In this document: in pieces, positions 1-8,785 of the stretch
Layout: the number at the start of each line of letters is the position of its first letter
Numbering within the stretch: position 1 is the stretch's first letter
Assembly (NCBI GenBank): GCA_037447605.1
Contig: CM074814.1
Span: forward strand, 571,716 to 635,715
DNA length: 64,000 nt
Direction: 5' to 3'
From: Zygnema circumcarinatum
Taxonomy: Eukaryota > Streptophyta > Zygnematophyceae > Zygnematales > Zygnemataceae
Program-made: the position numbers and the translations under genes
The notes under the pieces: generated by a model
The model's database searches: none
What the model saw: the letters and a program-made list of their open reading frames with translations, nothing else
Told to the model about the DNA's origin: nothing

Positions 1-139
1 AGGTCGACATTGATAACGTACGCAGTCTCAGATTTTCTTGGACATTTTGAGTTTTCAAGGATAGAAATGCAGAGGAAAAATGTATTTCCCAAGGAAGATG
101 TCTAAGTGCAGTGGATTTCATTTCTCGCGTTGGAAACAG

Positions 140-403
140 GAAGATTTGCAGCAGACCGTCACGAGTGCAGGCATTAGAGCGGTGGTATGGCCCCNNNNNN
201 NNNNCCCTCCCCCTCCCCTTCCCTTCTCGAGAGCTAATTTTTGCTTCGTTCCTTCCCTCTCTTCCCTTCCACTTTCTTGCTTTTATTTTTCTTTCGGGCA
301 GCCCACTTTTCAGTTCCACAAGGGAGGGAAGAAGAAGGGTGAATTTACCGGCGCCGACCTCGAGAAGTTGAACGACATGATTCAACTACATCGCCAAACT
401 TAA
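140..403 (+). CDS. Thioredoxin-fold protein, 3' end only
   Basis: This is the 3' end of a gene that starts before the window. The last exon (302-403) follows a pyrimidine-rich tract and an AG. It encodes the second half of a thioredoxin fold: cis-proline PTFQF, then HKGGKK, GEFTGADLEKL and a final helix, ending at TAA 401-403. The exon before it (about 140-184, donor GTATGG at 185) encodes EDLQQTVTSAGIRAV, which matches the stretch leading to the cis-proline (usual form GIRAMPTF). Here the residue before the proline is Val, not Met. The CGPC active site would lie upstream of the window, so redox activity cannot be judged. The intron contains a 10-N gap at 195-204. The family (thioredoxin h, TXN-like or another thioredoxin-domain protein) is inferred from the C-terminal half only. 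Confidence 0.7.
   Translation, partial: EDLQQTVTSAGIRAVVWPXXXXPPPPLPFSRANFCFVPSLSSLPLSCFYFSFGQPTFQFHKGGKKKGEFTGADLEKLNDMIQLHRQT
195..204. other. Assembly gap (10 N)
   Basis: Ten Ns sit inside a C-rich tract in the thioredoxin intron. The true length here is unknown. Confidence 0.99.
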
Positions 404-1220
404 AAGCGATGTCAAAATCAGCGGAAATAAGTCATTTTTTTTGGACGATTGTAGCCTTTCATTTTTTTGAGCGGTTGTACATAAGCATGTGCTCCGGAGC
501 GTTGGCACAACATCCCTCTAAGGGCTTAAGAAGCGCCCTGTTTTCGCGTGACAAAGTATTGAAAGCAGCTGGAAGCTATGTAATGCATTTCATGCACAAC
601 AATATGCACAACAACTTGAACAACAACTTACACAACAACATGCACGACAACTTGAACAGCAACATGCACAACAACTTACACAACATGCATGCTACATTCA
701 TGTACAACATGCACAACCTCAAGTGCATGTCGTACATGTATGTTGTGATAGAAACAGAGTCCGTAGAGGACATGAGAGGACATTCTATGTGATGGTCCGG
801 ACCTCCGGTTTGGGTGGACAAAAGACACGTGGCAGACTGTCGAGGCATTATCGACCAATATCGACCAATATCGAGATACCGGCGGTCATGCATACACACG
901 ACGTGACACGTAAATCCTGTGACGTGACGGTAAACCGCCAAAAGGTGAAATGTTTCCCTCGTCTTATGGTTTGACTTCCCTCCTCTCCTCTCTCCACCCT
1001 TCCTCTATCTCTCTCCTCTCCTCTCTCTCTCCCCCTAACCCCCCCCCCGCCCTCTTGCCCCCCTCCCCCCCTTCCCCCTCTCCCCCCCCCCCCTCCCACT
1101 CGCCCCTTCCCAACTCTTCCCTCCCCACCCACACCTCCCCTCCTTCGTGGTGAGTCTCATTTGCTATTTACCTTCCCGACATCCCACTTTTAATTTGATT
1201 TTTGTTTTCCCTTCAGGCAG
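404..1220. other. Gene-free stretch with minisatellite and CT tract
   Basis: No gene is supported here. It holds a 12-bp minisatellite (590-722) and a long C/T-rich tract (about 969-1140) that leads into the decayed copy of the thioredoxin last exon. Reading frames across it are low complexity. Confidence 0.7.
590..722. repeat. 12-bp minisatellite (AACATGCACAAC type)
   Basis: Roughly ten diverged copies of a 12-bp unit resembling AACATGCACAAC or AACTTGAACAAC. The unit is a multiple of three, so an apparent His/Asn/Met-rich frame stays open, but nothing else suggests coding. Confidence 0.85.
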
Positions 1221-1283
1221 CCCGCATTTCAGTTCCACAAGGGAGGAAAGAAGTTCGGGGAGTCTTCCGACAACGACCAATAG
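1221..1283 (+). pseudogene. Decayed duplicate of the thioredoxin last exon
   Basis: After TTCAGGCAG the sequence encodes PAFQFHKGGKKFGE, matching the exon at 302-403 (PTFQFHKGGKKKGE) in both DNA and protein. It then diverges to SSDNDQ and stops at TAG 1281-1283, so the last helix of the fold (GADLEKLNDMI in the first copy) is missing. It is either a partial tandem duplication that has decayed or an alternative last exon of the same gene. The lost helix favours decay. Its acceptor site (pyrimidine tract plus CAG) is still intact. Confidence 0.65.
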
Positions 1284-1365
1284 AAGACCCCCTCCCCCCC
1301 CTTCCCCCTTCCCCTCCCCTCCCTTGCTCCCTCCTCTCTCCCTCTCTCTCTCTCACTCTCTCTCT

Positions 1366-1371
<6 letters not shown>

Positions 1372-1432
<61 letters not shown>
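1372..1432. repeat. (CA)n microsatellite
   Basis: About 30 uninterrupted CA units follow a CT-rich tract. Confidence 0.98.
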
Positions 1433-1434
<2 letters not shown>

Positions 1435-1570
1435 GCACCACACAATGTGTGATATAACCAATATCTCCAAAAGTAGAAATTACAAGCACCCGTGCAATGA
1501 ATTATGGGTTCTGCAAACCTTTTCGGGGTCAGAACAACGAATGAACCCTTGAATGGCAAGCCTTGGCGCT

Positions 1571-1595
1571 AAAACCCTAAACCCTAGCCCTAAAA
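1571..1595. repeat. Short interstitial telomere-like repeat
   Basis: Three to four copies of a CCCTAAA-like heptamer, which is the plant-type telomere repeat. It is too short to be a telomere. Similar CCCTAA motifs recur inside minisatellites at 7.66 and 17.4 kb. Confidence 0.6.
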
Positions 1596-2165
1596 AAACC
1601 TCCGCAACTCAACTGCGGAGAGAAACTCACAAGAAAGTGAGCCCTTCCAGACCCTCTCTCTGACGTGCATGCCGCGTTCCGAGAAACAAGACTTCCCTAC
1701 AAGACTTCAGGCTTCTCACTAAGCTCTCTTTCTTTCCTCCACTCTCTCTCTCCTTCTCTCTCTCTCTCTCACATCTCGCTGTGGGTAAAATTGCATGAAT
1801 AGAAAGTTTTTTCCGCACCTTTTCGACAGGGTGATACTTTGAATATCTCGAATTGCCTTCGCCGTGCTCTCGCCTGTTCCGCTCCATTCCGCTTTGCATG
1901 TCGCACTCGAGTAGGCATACATCTCCACCTCCCGTCCTCTTACTTTCCCGTTCTCTCACTTCCTCCCCACTCTCTAGCCCATTGCTTGCTTCCCCAACAT
2001 CTCTCCCACTTTCCATTCCTTTCCTTCTCCTGCCACTTCCTCCACTCCTTCTCCCTCTCCCTCTCCCTCTCCCACTCCCTCACGTTTACTAATCCACAGC
2101 TGAGGGAGGACGGAGCGAGAGATTCCAAGGCCCCTCCCTCCCTCCTAACGAGTGAGAGTCTAATT

Positions 2166-2603
2166 CTAAGCCGCCTCGTCAGCTACTCTCCCCTTGGCAT
2201 AGTTAAACGAATTCTCTTCTCCCGAATTCCACCTCCCTCCTTCTCCCCCTAACCGGTATGTTCCTCCACTCCCATCATCACTCTCAAAGCTCCCGACCCT
2301 CCCTTGCCCTGCATCCCCTTCACTCTTACCACTACCACCTCCGCCACCTCTCGCTTCCTCTCCACCATACCTCGTTCCACCATATCCTCCCCCAGCTTTT
2401 GTAGAGCCTGAGTTCTGTTCCACACTCTGTCCCCCTCTCGCTTTATTCATGTTAAGGGACGTACTCCCATTTTCGAGAATGCTATCTTCATCCTCTCCCC
2501 CGTGCCGTGCCTCAGTCTTAGTCTCTCTGTACTGCTGCCGAACAGTTCCCTGCGTCTGTTTCTCCGTTTCAGTTCCGCTTGCCTGTGTTTGCTGCTTGTC
2601 CAT
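2166..2603 (-). CDS. Gly/Glu-rich open frame, possible 3' exon of the upstream coiled-coil gene
   Basis: An uninterrupted hydrophilic frame of 145 codons, rich in Gly, Glu, Asp, Gln and Thr, with no recognised domain, starting at ATG 2603. A pyrimidine-containing tract and an AG at about 2613-2614 precede it in phase. It could therefore be a last exon of the coiled-coil gene on the same strand if that gene's exon 5 used a weak internal donor (ATG|GTGAAA, near 3465) instead of reading on to its stop. That would give a transmembrane segment, a coiled coil and an acidic tail. Seen: the open frame and compatible phase. Inferred: the splice. It may equally be chance low-complexity sequence. Confidence 0.3.
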   Translation of the reverse strand: MDKQQTQASGTETEKQTQGTVRQQYRETKTEARHGGEDEDSILENGSTSLNMNKARGGQSVEQNSGSTKAGGGYGGTRYGGEEARGGGGGSGKSEGDAGQGRVGSFESDDGSGGTYRLGGEGGRWNSGEENSFNYAKGRVADEAA

Positions 2604-3442
2604 TCGCTGTTACGCAGAAGTCAAAACGGACCGATTAAGAACTCTCTTCTCGACCTAGGAGAACCTAACCCTAAAACTGCCAAGCCATAAAATCCTTCAG
2701 TTTCTGCACTCTCTGAAACTCTGAAAGGGAGCTAGAAGAGCCTTTGTATGAGTGGAGAGTTCAAGAGTTTAAAGTTTCATTCACTTTTGTTTCGATGCCC
2801 TTTCCATTCATTTCTATTTCATATATGGCCCTGGAGGATTCGGGACTTCAAGGTTTAGAATTGGAGTTCGAGGTTTGAACACAGTAAAACCCCCCCTTGA
2901 ATACGAATTTTTTTGAGGTAGCAGACATCTATAGAAACAGTGGTCCTCTTTGATTGTCAACAGCAGCTTTTTAAGGTTTAGCTTGTTAGGGCTCGGAGAG
3001 GCCTAACCTGTTTTCCAGAATCTACAGAAGAAAGGTACTGCTTCATTCTGCTCAGTTCTTCATTCTGCATCCAAAACATGAACATAATTGGACCCCGTCC
3101 CACCCCCAGAAAAACTGCAAGTCAATTCTATCTTCAATTCTCCTTTACAAGTGAAGAACTTTCTCCCGCCAGCAGCTGCTCTGTTGTACGTTGCCTTGTA
3201 CTGAGCATGCAAGGAAACGGTCTAAAGAAGTGACTCCTACAAACAATTCGAAGAAAAGCTCTCTCTCCCTTCCCCTACTTTCAACCCCACTACCTCTGTC
3301 TTCTCTCCTCTCTCTCGCTATGAACACCTTCCGTGCAAAGGTCAGTGGCTAGCCCTCATAAGTTGGACCTTAACTTTGTACAGATGGTCCCCTTAACAGA
3401 ACTTTAACTTTTAAAAACAACTTTAGCTCTATACGCTTTCTT

Positions 3443-5201
3443 CTATTTAGAAGTGATGAATTTCACCATTGAGCTGAGCTTAGATTGAAGGTCCTGATAT
3501 CGACGCTCTGCGTCTGCAGTCTGCTCCGCTGCCTTTGCAAGTTCCTCCTCCTTGCTCCTATAATCATGAGCAAAATCTTTCTTTTCAAAAAAAAATCAGC
3601 AGAAGCTGACTTAAGATATTCATGCAAGAACAATCAGTAAAACTAATCATCAAAACAAGGAGTCCCACAAAAGAAACGTTTCTTACCTTTTCTCTGCTTC
3701 CAATAGTTTATGGACCTGCTGCACTTGCTCGATTTTCTGTTCCCATGCCCTCACCCTCCCTAGTTAGTTAGTTAGTTTTGTTAGTTAGTTAGTTGGTTTT
3801 GTTAGTTAGTTAGTTAGTTTTGTTAGTTAGTTAGTTCTAGTTAGTTAGTTGTTTTTTTTTCCCTAGTTTTTTTTTCCTAGTTTCTTCTCCTTAGTTGCTA
3901 CCAGAAGGCTTGAACATGTAATGTTTGAACTGCATGAATGCCACCATTTGGAAAAGTCGGAAAAGAATCCAAGCTCCTGATCCAAACAGAGAAGTTTCAG
4001 AACCATTCCTTGGAGGATGTTGACAATGTAAAGGATGTCAATGACAATGTACAACGATGTGATGGATGTAGATAATGTGAGTGATGTAAAGGATGGAGGG
4101 CAAAAGAGGAGGATGGTAGCTTACCATTTCCAAGTCCGCTTTTTGGGTTTGAAGTGTCTGCTTCGACTGCACCTCATCATTCAGCTGTTTCTTTGTCTAC
4201 AATTTCACAGGAAAGGGGGCCACATTGGTCGACCGAAATTTTAGTCATTTCTTCTTTGCCGAATGAAGGTTAGAAAATGAGTTTCCAATCAAATTGAATA
4301 TCCGGGACACTGAGAATAAGGAGAGTTAATGTGACAGATAAACAGAAATAAGCAGTCGTGGTCAGAGGGCTGACACAGAAAGGGGGGGAGAGAGAGGGGA
4401 AAGGAGAGAGCAAGTGAGAAAGGGGCGACAGAGAATGGGAACAAGGAGAGAGCGAGAGAGAGAGGGGGAGAGGTCCCTTAACCTCGATCGAGAAAAGTTT
4501 AAATTTAATATTCCATTTAGACTTAGTCTTAGCTAGCTTTCATCCTTTCTTAAGCAGAACTAAGTAAACAAAAAAGAAAACAACTAACATATTCATCCCT
4601 TCCAGCCTGACAACATCATTCAAATGTCTGAAGTGAAAAGCCTTCTCTATTCCAATAAAGATAATCTTCACGTTTCCGATGTTTTCTCAAAATCTCGATG
4701 CATTCTAAGACACTATTTAAACCATCAAGACCTTTCACATCACAACCCAAAAAATCCTCATTTTTTTGCTTAACACAGTAGCTACTTTCATCACATGGAA
4801 CCCCCGAATCTTAATTCTACTTACCAGATCATGTGCTTCTTGGATTTGCGCTCCCTTCATTCTCTCTTTCTCAAACTTATCCTTCCATTCAGTCACAGTC
4901 TTCAGCGAATCCTCATACATTTTTTCAAACTGTCTCCTGCGATCCCCCAACCCTAAAAACCTCAGCGATTGAGCAGTGCCTGAGCTCCGTGACTTATAAA
5001 TTACATTTGCTTTCTAAATTTTGAACCTTCTAAGGCCCATCCTGCCACAGCTGTTGGTTCAAGGAAGAGTTGTATCTACCCTGAACGCTGACTGTGTGTG
5101 AGTTCCCTCTGCATGGCGACGTGATGTTGATAGAAGATCACTCCCGCAGTGAGGAGAAGTGCCAAATAACAGACCCGTCCTGCTGCTCCGCTTCTTGCCA
5201 T
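3443..5201 (-). CDS. Small single-pass membrane coiled-coil protein (unknown function)
   Basis: Five short exons were assembled by eye: 5080-5201, 4825-4936, 4125-4196, about 3687-3760 and 3443-3557. The start is ATG 5201 and the stop TAG 3443-3445. Residues 1-9 are short and basic. Residues 10-25 (VCYLALLLTAGVIFYQ) form one hydrophobic helix, suggesting a signal anchor. The rest (about 140 residues) is a charged heptad-like coiled coil: RQFEKMYEDSLKTVTEWKDK, TKKQLNDEVQSKQTLQTQ, AWEQKIEQVQQVHKLLEAEK, SKEEELAKAAEQTADAE. Exons 1-2, 2-3 and 4-5 join in phase. The 3-4 join is one or two bases out of phase, so a small exon or another acceptor is missing. The layout recalls Golgi-type membrane coiled-coil proteins, but no family is recognised. 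Most exons are too short to be found by an ORF scan. Confidence 0.6.
3761..3850. repeat. (TTAG)n microsatellite
   Basis: Interrupted TTAG units with TTTTG spacers inside an intron of the coiled-coil gene, immediately before its fourth exon on the minus strand. Confidence 0.95.
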
Positions 5202-6930
5202 ACTTAGAGCACGCTCCTCCTAAACTTCTCTCTGCACAATAATAAATGGAAAAGCGAAGAGCGAAGAGAGGGAGGGAAGTGGAGGGGCAAGTGGAGATAG
5301 GAACAGGAGGGAGGAGAGATGAGAGAGGGGGGAAGGGAGGAGAAGGAGAGGAGAAAGAGGAGGAAGGAGAAGGGCAAAGAGAGAGAGAAGGGGAGAGGAA
5401 AAAGGCAAGACCGGAGGGGAAAGTGGAGAGAGAAAAAAAGGGAGAGGAGAGGGCGGGATAAGGCAGAAGTCTCCGGTTAAGAAGAGAGAAACAAAAACAG
5501 GGCCAAGATCCTGGTGTCGCTTCTGTGAAATCAGGAATGTGAGGTCAAAAAAATGCTGGGCTAATATAGACTGCAAAGGAATCTCTAATCCATTGATCTG
5601 ATTCACTTCAGGCATCAACTCCATGAAAAACTGCAAGCGTAGCTGAAGTCAAATCTCGATTTGGTTTCCTCGAAACCTCCGAAAGCTTACTTCCGAAAGT
5701 GTTCCGCAGTTTTCATCATAATGCACAGAAATGTGGAAGTTGCAACTGATGTATCCACGCAGCAGAGGGAAGACAACCCTACAACTGGCAACTCCCTCTC
5801 TCTCTGACTCTCTCACTCTCGCCCTCTCTCCCACTTTCAGTATCCCTCTCCCTGCTTTATCGATCTCCCTCTCCCTCTCCCTCACCCCGCGTAACTCTCT
5901 CTCTGCATTCATCCCCTCTCTGCCTCTTCCATTATACGAATCCTCACGTCCCTATCTGCCAGCATCTCCTCTTAGCTGGCAGCCATAAAAAAACTCTAAT
6001 GTTCACCACTGCTGATCCGTTTTTAGACAGGAAAAAGTTGACTCAAACGGTTCGCCAGCTTGCCGTGGCTTTAATCTTACTGATCTCCAGACCAGAAGCC
6101 TAGCATTTATACGCTGCAAACTGCCCCTACCATACACATACATTTCTTCTCTCTCCTTGAGATGCATAACTGAGATCGTTTGAATGCAAGTAGTCGCCTT
6201 TTCTGCGCATACCCAGACTTCAGCACTGATCTGCAAAGGCTTACCTTTACAGTTCCCGGCAGGCAGACCGATTCCAATCGAAAAAATGCACCAGTAGAAT
6301 CTGATACTGACCAAAGTTTCAGGTTTTTCAGCTTGTACAGATTCAGCGACAGATACAGGTACGAAAACACTCCAACTTATTGAGAAAGAGAGAGAGAGAG
6401 AGCGAGAGACGAAGGGTGCACCCTTTACCGTACATGTTGTACGGTCCGTGTTGTACGAATTCCAACTGTAGGACCGTACGGTAGAATAGAAACCGTCATC
6501 CTCGCCGTAAAACAAGAGCTGTAACGGGTACAAGGAACATAGAGCGCTCTACGGACACCAACAATGGCCTTATTCCCACACCCCGAAAACCATATGCAGT
6601 ACCAAAAATCCTTCCCGAAAAAACCGTCAAATTCATGAAGCCCTAACTTTCAGGCTTCTGATTGGTCAAACTTCGAGGGCCGCGCGCTGATTGGCTGAGG
6701 GAGAGGAAAAAAATCGTGGATTTTTTTTGGGGTAAAATGTACTGATAATCGGACGATACGATACTTCTCGGGATCCGGCCAGTTCACCGGTTAGCGTACT
6801 GTTCCAGTTCCCGTTCAGTGCAGTGGAACAGATCGGGCGAAAATAGAAAAACGTTTGGGTAGAAAAGGGACGGGAATGTTTGCAAGTTTTGCCACAATAG
6901 GTAGTTCGAGATCTAGGATAGCGCATTGAC

Positions 6931-6967
6931 ATTGATCTCACGATGGCAAAACCATCATATACATGGG
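6931..6967 (+). repeat. Dispersed palindromic element, copy a (partial)
   Basis: Carries the core ATTGATCTCACGATGGC, a short spacer, CCATCATATACATG. Same family as copies at 21873, 27056, 34511, 43542 and 52513. Confidence 0.7.
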
Positions 6968-7660
6968 TTTGGATTCCAGAGTTGTTGTTCAATGTTGTTG
7001 TCGTTGTTGTAAAGTTGCATGTTCGTTTCGTTCGCTAGATATTTAAGTTTACTATTGAGAGCCCCAAAGGCCCCGAAGATAGATGGAGTAATCATCATTC
7101 ATCGTCGTCGTGGTTCAAGCTTTCACAATGCACAAGCTTCACTACCAACAAAAATTTTATTTGATGCAAAGTGGTTACAGTTTCGAGAGAATTAGGGCAT
7201 TCCAATGCAACGGTTGGCGGGGCTTGCAGACGTTGGCCGTGTACCGGATATCACCGGCACACACTGCCCAAAAGTCGCAACAAGGAAAAACTGTCCGCAG
7301 GCGAAGGGGTCATCCCCCTCAAGCATTTTGCTCTAATTTTGTTTCCAAAGACGTCAAAAAGGAGAAGGTGCCTGCAGTTCAACACAACAATGAAAGACAG
7401 CGGGGGAGAGGGAATGCTGGAAGCTGGGAGGGAGGAGGGAGAGATAGAGAGAAAAGGAAAGTGGGAGAGAGAGAGTGGAGGCCTTCCTTCTCACAGACCC
7501 TCCTCCCCATCCCCTCTCTCTCCCTCCCTCCTCTCTCCCTCCTACTTTCCTCCCCTCCGGCCTCCTACCACCTACCCTCAGCCTCAGCCTCAGCACTGCG
7601 GCGTCCATCAACACTGAACATTACACTTCGGAAAATTCGCCATGGCAGCCCTCTCCAAAG

Positions 7661-7940
7661 TTTGAACCCTAATTCCGCCATGTTGACCACCTTCAAACCC
7701 TAATTCCGCCATGTGGCCTACCTTCAAACCCTCGTTCCGCATTTGGCTCACCTTCGAACCCTAATTCCGCCGTGTGGGCCGCCTTCAAACCCTAATTCCG
7801 CCATGGAACCCGACTACAAACGCTAATTCTACCAAATTACCCGTCTCCAAACCCTAATTCCGCCATGTGGGTCGTCGTCAAACCCTAAATCCGCCATGGA
7901 ACCCGTCTCCAAACCCTAATCCCGCCACGGAACTCGTCAA
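7661..7940. repeat. 31-bp minisatellite containing CCCTAATTCCGCCATG
   Basis: About eight to nine diverged copies of a unit close to 31 bp, each with (A)AACCCTAATTCCGCCATG followed by a variable 12-14 bp. It lies about 0.85-1.1 kb upstream of the DnaJ 1 start codon. Confidence 0.85.
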
Positions 7941-8048
7941 CCCGTGCTTCGGCAGTCGCTGCTTGTTACCGAGGAAGGAGCGGAAGGGTACAGGTACAGG
8001 CGTGACGGATGTCACGTTTCCTCGGAGACCCGGAGGACAGCCTTTTGG

Positions 8049-8061
8049 GAAGCTTCTCGAA
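8049..8061. promoter_or_regulatory. Heat shock element, three perfect units
   Basis: GAAGCTTCTCGAA is a perfect nGAAnnTTCnnGAAn array, the binding site of heat shock factor trimers, about 730 bp upstream of the DnaJ 1 start codon. A second two-unit site is at 8525-8532. Function is inferred from the motif and from the gene it precedes. Confidence 0.55.
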
Positions 8062-8388
8062 TGCGAGCCGCGCCGTTCTACGCGCATTTCCTGGAAATAT
8101 GGTTGGAAAACAAAAAATGGAAAGAAATTTCCTTGCCGGAAAAAATTCGACCATTTTTTTGCGGGCAGAATGTAACCACTTCAAAAATGAATTCGATTCG
8201 AAAATTCTGGCCATACATATTACATTACTCGTCCAAAGGAGCATTCCTAAATTTCGGTTCCACGGACACATTGACCAACGAAATAAACTTTTCCAACTTC
8301 CAAAATTCCCAAACTTTTTCAAGGAAATGTAATTTTAACCTTGGCCCCTTATTCGTTCCGGTACACCCAATAAAAAACAGAAAAAAAA

Positions 8389-8487
8389 ACCCGCGCAGTT
8401 TCACGGCCTTTGAAAAAACCGCGCGGTCTCACGCCCTTTTGAGGAAACCGCGCGGTCTCACGCCCTTTTGAGGAAACCGCGCGGTTT
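8389..8487. repeat. 29-bp tandem repeat with ACCGCGCGGT palindrome
   Basis: Three near-identical 29-bp units and one diverged unit lie 300-400 bp upstream of the DnaJ 1 start. The perfect 10-bp palindrome ACCGCGCGGT occurs at 8418, 8447 and 8476, exactly 29 bp apart. The first unit, starting about 8389, has decayed (CCCGCGCAGT). Confidence 0.9.
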
Positions 8488-8524
8488 TTTGCCTGGAATC
8501 GGAGGGTGCTTTCCGGAAGGAGGA

Positions 8525-8532
8525 GAAGCTTC
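8525..8532. promoter_or_regulatory. Heat shock element, two units
   Basis: GAAGCTTC (nGAAnnTTCn), about 255 bp upstream of the DnaJ 1 start codon and preceded by the partial unit GGAAGGAG. It is closer to a usual promoter distance than the three-unit site at 8049. Confidence 0.5.
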
Positions 8533-8785
8533 TGTCAGCTCCTCTTTCCTCTACTACCTTTCTAGGAGCTCGCAAGGAAGTTGATTCTTCCTCCTCTCTC
8601 TGTGGTCCTCTCTCTCTCCCGTGCTCTCTCTCCTGCTGTCCAGTTATGTCCTCTCGTTAAGCAGCCGATTTCAGTTTCTTGAACATCTCTGGTGGTTAGA
8701 AGGAGTTTTATTGGAGCAACAGAGTCTTGGAGCAGGATTGTGGATCAGAGGTTGAGGGAGGCGGTGGCAAGAGCAGGAGGGCATC

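Larger units (their letters stand above)
5202..8785. other. Gene-free stretch between coiled-coil gene and DnaJ 1
   Basis: No gene is supported. It contains GA/CT tracts (about 5246-5460 and 5790-5910), CGTACGG-type palindromes near 6425-6485, a copy of the dispersed palindromic element (6931), a 31-bp minisatellite (7661), and the promoter region of DnaJ 1 with heat-shock-element motifs and a 29-bp tandem repeat. Several open frames here look like chance. Confidence 0.6.

Noticed and set aside
590-735. Possible CRISPR-like array
   Set aside because: Units are short, contiguous and diverged, with no unique spacers; it is a eukaryotic minisatellite. No other CRISPR-like array was seen in the window.
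409-792. His/Asn-rich open frame
   Set aside because: Created by a 12-bp minisatellite; no start context, domain or splice support.
6003-6533. 176-codon minus-strand open frame
   Set aside because: No recognisable family, mixed composition with CT-derived Ser/Leu runs, and no consistent splice partners.
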